Assembly (NCBI GenBank): GCA_945871455.1
Contig: CAMBXJ010000171.1
Coordinates: 1 to 8,362 of the forward strand
Direction: 5' to 3'
From: Asaia bogorensis
Lineage (GTDB): Bacteria > Pseudomonadota > Alphaproteobacteria > Acetobacterales > Acetobacteraceae
DNA length: 8,362 nt
The notes under the pieces are model-generated. The model made no database searches and was not told the DNA's origin. It saw nothing but the letters and a program-made list of their open reading frames with translations. The position numbers and the translations under genes are program-made. Shown here one piece after another: positions 5,997-8,362 of the stretch. The first letter of the stretch is position 1; each line of letters begins with the position of its first letter.

Positions 5997-6781
5997 TCCT
6001 GAACGCCATCGAGGCCGGCAGCGGCCCGCCCGTCATCCTGCTGCACGGATTGTTCGGCATGGCCCGCAATCTTGGTGCCGTACAGCGAGCCCTGGCGCAG
6101 CGCTTCCGGGTCGTGGCCCTGGACCTGCGCAACCACGGCGCCAGCGGGCACGCATCCGACATGCGCTACGCCACCATGGCAGCCGACGTGATCGAGACGA
6201 TGGACGCCATGGGCGCCCTGCCCGCCGCGGTGATCGGCCACTCGATGGGGGGCAAAACCGCAATGCAGGCGGCGCTGCTGCGCCCGGACGCGGTCGCCAG
6301 ACTGGCCGTCGCCGATATCGCGCCCGTCGTCTATCCCGCGCGCAACCACCCGATCGCGGCGGCGCTGCGGGCGATCCCGCTCTCGGCCCCGCTGACGCGG
6401 GCGGGGGCGGACGCGGCCCTGGCGGGGGCAATCCCGGACCCTGCCTTGCGCGCGTTTCTGCTGGGCAATCTGGTCGTCGGCCCGCGGCCATCCTGGCGCA
6501 TCGGGCTGGACGAGATCACCGCTGCCCTGCCGGACCTGGAAGGGTGGGACGCGCCGTTCACGCCCCCCTATGCGGCGCCGACCCTGTTCATCGCCGGGGA
6601 TCGGTCGGATTTCATTCGCTCCGAGTATCGAGGTGCCATTCGCGGCCTGTTCCCAGCCTCCCGATTCGTAACAGTAAAGAACTCCGGGCATTGGCTGCAT
6701 GCGGACAACCCCGCGGGGTTCCTGGGTGTGTTGGAGGGATTCCTGCACGGATGGGATGGCAAAGCCGTCCCGGGCGGGTGA
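5993..6781 (+). CDS. Alpha/beta-fold hydrolase (YbfF/ABHD11-like esterase)
   Basis: This 262-residue protein is of normal length for the group. MILNAIEAGSGPPVILLHG is a typical start, with the HGLFG oxyanion-hole turn at 18-22. The nucleophile elbow GHSMGG places the catalytic Ser at residue 84, AGDRSD holds Asp 203, and SGHWLH holds the catalytic His 233. D108 in VADIAPVVY is a second conserved acid in this family. Such enzymes cleave short-chain esters, thioesters or related small substrates in the cytoplasm; the actual substrate is unknown. ATG 5993 is chosen because homologues begin here. The frame is open back to a TTG at 5795, but that extension would be IHETHPR repeats. There is no SD directly before ATG 5993, and it overlaps an upstream TGA as ATGA, so translation is probably coupled to the preceding small ORF. 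The small MITE-like element follows 31 bp after the stop. Confidence 0.9.
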   Translation: MILNAIEAGSGPPVILLHGLFGMARNLGAVQRALAQRFRVVALDLRNHGASGHASDMRYATMAADVIETMDAMGALPAAVIGHSMGGKTAMQAALLRPDAVARLAVADIAPVVYPARNHPIAAALRAIPLSAPLTRAGADAALAGAIPDPALRAFLLGNLVVGPRPSWRIGLDEITAALPDLEGWDAPFTPPYAAPTLFIAGDRSDFIRSEYRGAIRGLFPASRFVTVKNSGHWLHADNPAGFLGVLEGFLHGWDGKAVPGG

Positions 6782-6812
6782 TCGCTTCGAACCGGCGATA
6801 CAGGCGGCCTTA

Positions 6813-6973
6813 GTGTCTGCCCGGAAACATAATGCACCTTTTTAGCGGACTACCATGGGCGTTTGGTGCGTTGCAGCCCCTCATCGATGGCCCCGCATCG
6901 CTTTCGGGGCCGCGCCTGCCAGCCGCCTCATGGTAGCCCACTGAAAAGGCACACTATGTTTCCGGACAGACAC
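6813..6973. mobile_element. 161-bp MITE-like palindromic element with 45-bp terminal inverted repeats
   Basis: The left arm (6813-6857) begins GTGTCTGCCCGGAAACATA and the right arm (6929-6973) is its reverse complement at 38 of 45 positions, with no gaps. Both ends are flanked by TTA (6810-6812 and 6974-6976), consistent with a 3-bp target duplication. The 71-bp middle has no ORF but holds a perfect 7-bp hairpin (GGCCCCG 6889-6895, CGGGGCC 6905-6911). With no transposase inside, it fits a non-autonomous element mobilised in trans. TNA-type duplications are known for the IS1031/IS427 branch of the IS5 family, which occurs in acetic acid bacteria, but that link is a guess. It lies between two converging genes and may also act as a transcription terminator. 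Confidence 0.8.
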
Positions 6974-6996
6974 TTAAGCCGGGCAGAATAAGGCTC

Positions 6997-7031
6997 CGAT
7001 CGCGACCAGTGGGTTGCACATCTCGCGATCG
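6997..7031. terminator. Inverted repeat in the convergent gap, possible dnaJ terminator
   Basis: CGATCGCGA (6997-7005) and TCGCGATCG (7023-7031) are perfect 9-bp reverse complements around a 17-nt loop. It lies 71 bp past the dnaJ stop on the minus strand. The minus-strand sequence after it (GAGCCTTATTCTG) is only mildly T-rich. It could be a terminator or a dyad protein-binding site. The rest of 6977-7102 holds only a small CTCAAGTTGAG symmetry at 7043-7053. Confidence 0.35.
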
Positions 7032-7102
7032 AAACACTCAGTCTCAAGTTGAGCGTTCAGTCGGCTTGGGACGTCCGGGCGCACACGAAACGGGACGCCA
7101 GC

Positions 7103-8242
7103 TTACGTGCGGCCTCCCTCGAAGAATTCCCGGACGCGGGCGAAGAAGCCTTCGTTCTCCGGGCTGCCCTTGGTGTCCTTCTCCGACTCCGCCTCGAACA
7201 TTTCCAGCAGTTCCCGCTGGCGGGCCGTCAGGTTCTGCGGCGTTTCAACCGCGACCTGGATGAACATGTCTCCACGGGCGGCGCTGCGAAGCACAGAGAA
7301 CCCCTTGCCGCGCAGCCGGAACTGGTCCCCGGTCTGGGTGCCTGGGGGGATCTTGACCTTGGCCTTGGTGCCATCGACGACCGGCACTTCGACGTCGCCG
7401 CCAAGCGCCGCCTGGGGCATCCGCAGGGGCACTCGCATCAGGATATTGGCGCCCTCGCGCTGGAAGAATTCGTGCGGCCGGATCGCAATATGCACGTACA
7501 GATCGCCGGGTTGCGCACCCGCGCCGCCGGCCTCGCCTTCGCCTTGCAGGCGGATCCGTGTGCCATCTTCCACACCCGGCGGGATCGCCACTTGCAGGCT
7601 GCGTTCGCGCTGCACCGTCCCCGCGCCGCGGCAAATGCGGCAGGGATTGCGGATCACGCGGCCCTGCCCGCCGCAGGTTGGGCAGGTGCGTTCGATCAGG
7701 AAGAACCCCTGCTGCGCCCGCACCTTGCCGGCGCCCTGGCAGGTCTGGCAGGTATCGGCGGCGTGGGCCTTGTCTTCCGACCCTGTGCCGGTGCACGCGT
7801 CGCAACTGACCCGGGTCGGCACCCGCAAATTGACCTTGGTGCCGGCGAAGGCATCGGTCAGGTCGATTTCCGCCGCCTGACGGATATCGGCGCCGGTGCG
7901 GGGGCGGTTGCCGCCGCCGCGGCGTCCCATGAACTCCCCGAACATCTGGTCGAAAATACCGCCAAGGTCGCCGGACGCCGAGAAATCGAACCCACCCGGC
8001 CCGCCGCCATTGCCCTGCTCGAACGCCGCGTGGCCGTAGCGGTCGTAGGCCGAGCGCTTCTGGTCGTCCTTGAGGATCTCGTAGGCCTCGCTGACCTCCT
8101 TGAAGCGCGCTTCGGCGTCCTTGTTCCCCGGATTGCGGTCGGGGTGAAACTGCATGGCGAGTTTGCGGTACGCCTTCTTCAGGTCTTCGGCGTCCGCGTC
8201 ACGGGCCACACCCAGCGTGGCATAATAGTCTTGCTTGGCCAT
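7103..8242 (-). CDS. dnaJ: Chaperone protein DnaJ (Hsp40, type I)
   Basis: This is a 379-residue complete type I DnaJ. The J domain spans about 4-70 with the HPD motif at 33-35, which stimulates the ATPase of DnaK. A Gly/Phe-rich stretch follows at about 76-115. The zinc-binding region has four CxxCxGxG motifs beginning at Cys 147, 165, 187 and 201, binding two zinc ions. The substrate-binding C-terminal domain runs to about 335, with the GDLYVHI and GDMFIQV strands and the dimerisation tail after it. It delivers unfolded proteins to DnaK in the cytoplasm together with GrpE. The start ATG at 8240-8242 has a GAAGGG SD 5 nt upstream. Length and motif order are normal and nothing is missing. In many Alphaproteobacteria dnaK lies directly upstream, but the 120 bp available here do not show a recognisable DnaK tail. 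Confidence 0.97.
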   Translation of the reverse strand: MAKQDYYATLGVARDADAEDLKKAYRKLAMQFHPDRNPGNKDAEARFKEVSEAYEILKDDQKRSAYDRYGHAAFEQGNGGGPGGFDFSASGDLGGIFDQMFGEFMGRRGGGNRPRTGADIRQAAEIDLTDAFAGTKVNLRVPTRVSCDACTGTGSEDKAHAADTCQTCQGAGKVRAQQGFFLIERTCPTCGGQGRVIRNPCRICRGAGTVQRERSLQVAIPPGVEDGTRIRLQGEGEAGGAGAQPGDLYVHIAIRPHEFFQREGANILMRVPLRMPQAALGGDVEVPVVDGTKAKVKIPPGTQTGDQFRLRGKGFSVLRSAARGDMFIQVAVETPQNLTARQRELLEMFEAESEKDTKGSPENEGFFARVREFFEGGRT

Positions 8243-8247
8243 TTCAG

Positions 8248-8253
8248 CCCTTC
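8248..8253 (-). promoter_or_regulatory. Ribosome binding site of dnaJ
   Basis: On the minus strand GAAGGG precedes the dnaJ ATG by 5 nt, which confirms the [11 protein letters not shown] start. Confidence 0.65.
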
Positions 8254-8309
8254 ACGTTAGCTCGCCCCGCGTGTGGGCATCATGTCGCGCCGAGAGGATT
8301 TTGACGCGG

Positions 8310-8315
8310 AGTATA
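8310..8315 (-). promoter_or_regulatory. Tentative -10 element upstream of dnaJ
   Basis: TATACT on the minus strand lies in a short AT-richer patch about 68 nt before the dnaJ start. No matching -35 is seen 16-18 bp upstream, where the sequence is GC only, and no heat-shock sigma-32 type pair is visible. The remainder of 8243-8362 shows no gene I can support; short open frames on both strands run to the window edge. Confidence 0.2.
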
Positions 8316-8362
8316 AACCGGGCGGGCCGTGCCGCCGCCGTCCGGGCCACCAGGCACCGCCG

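Larger units (their letters stand above)
5785..5998 (+). repeat. 8-bp direct repeats bounding the spacer between transporter and hydrolase
   Basis: CGATGATC occurs at 5785-5792, across the transporter stop, and again at 5991-5998, across the hydrolase start, 206 bp apart. If the 206 bp between them were removed, the transporter TGA and the hydrolase ATG would overlap as ATGA. This is consistent with insertion or segmental duplication at a previously overlapping gene junction. An 8-bp match alone could also be chance. Confidence 0.5.

Noticed and set aside
5741..6748. 335-codon open frame on the minus strand across the repeats and hydrolase
   Set aside because: It has no recognisable domain, lies opposite a clear hydrolase, and stays open because of high GC and the 24-bp repeat period.
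7049..8260. 403-codon open frame on the plus strand opposite dnaJ
   Set aside because: dnaJ is certain on the other strand and this frame has no family features.
8282..8362. Possible gene starting at ATG 8282 on the plus strand (MSRREDFDAEYKPGG) running off the edge
   Set aside because: There is no SD and no third-position GC bias, it lies in the dnaJ upstream region, and it is too short to judge.
8280..8362. Minus-strand frame ending with TGA at 8280-8282 as the tail of an upstream gene
   Set aside because: Only 26 residues are visible (Gly/Pro-rich, ending PRQNPLGAT), with no family match that I can recognise.

Overview
The window looks like a stretch of chromosome from a GC-rich alphaproteobacterium. 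The DnaJ sequence, the strongly GC-ending codons and a flavin-reductase tail with the LGDNVYYGG ending all fit the Rhodospirillales/Acetobacteraceae, but the family assignment is an inference and no rRNA or other marker is present to settle it.

Layout: (1) 1-162, the 3' end of a flavin reductase-like gene. (2) 163-260, a short gap with two small hairpins. (3) 261-4649, one very large gene for a 1462-residue membrane protein. It has an N-terminal membrane anchor, a low-complexity linker with a Q7 tract, one complete seven-bladed WD40 propeller, a BNR/Ycf48-like segment, a second membrane segment, and then a KAP-family P-loop NTPase with its own inserted membrane segments. (4) 4759-5790, an EamA/DMT-family transporter with an unusual hydrophilic N-terminal extension. 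(5) 5787-5996, a 206-bp spacer built around five tandem 24-bp units. It carries a possible small basic protein joined by ATGA stop/start overlaps to the transporter before it and the hydrolase after it, plus a shorter SD-led leader ORF nested in another frame. (6) 5993-6781, an alpha/beta hydrolase. (7) 6813-6973, a 161-bp non-coding palindromic element with 45-bp terminal inverted repeats and flanking TTA duplications, which looks like a MITE. (8) 7103-8242 on the minus strand, dnaJ, convergent with everything to its left.

The transporter, small ORF and hydrolase look like one translationally coupled unit. The WD40-KAP gene precedes them by 109 bp in the same direction, so co-transcription is possible but not shown. 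dnaJ is a housekeeping gene and the flavin reductase is ordinary metabolism. The accessory-looking material is the WD40-KAP protein, the repeat-filled spacer and the MITE-like element.

The strongest candidate for something undescribed is the WD40-KAP protein. Its membrane topology puts the propeller outside the cytoplasm and the NTPase inside, which suggests a transmembrane receptor NTPase. The second is the coupled cascade of small overlapping ORFs made from the 24-bp repeat just before the hydrolase start.
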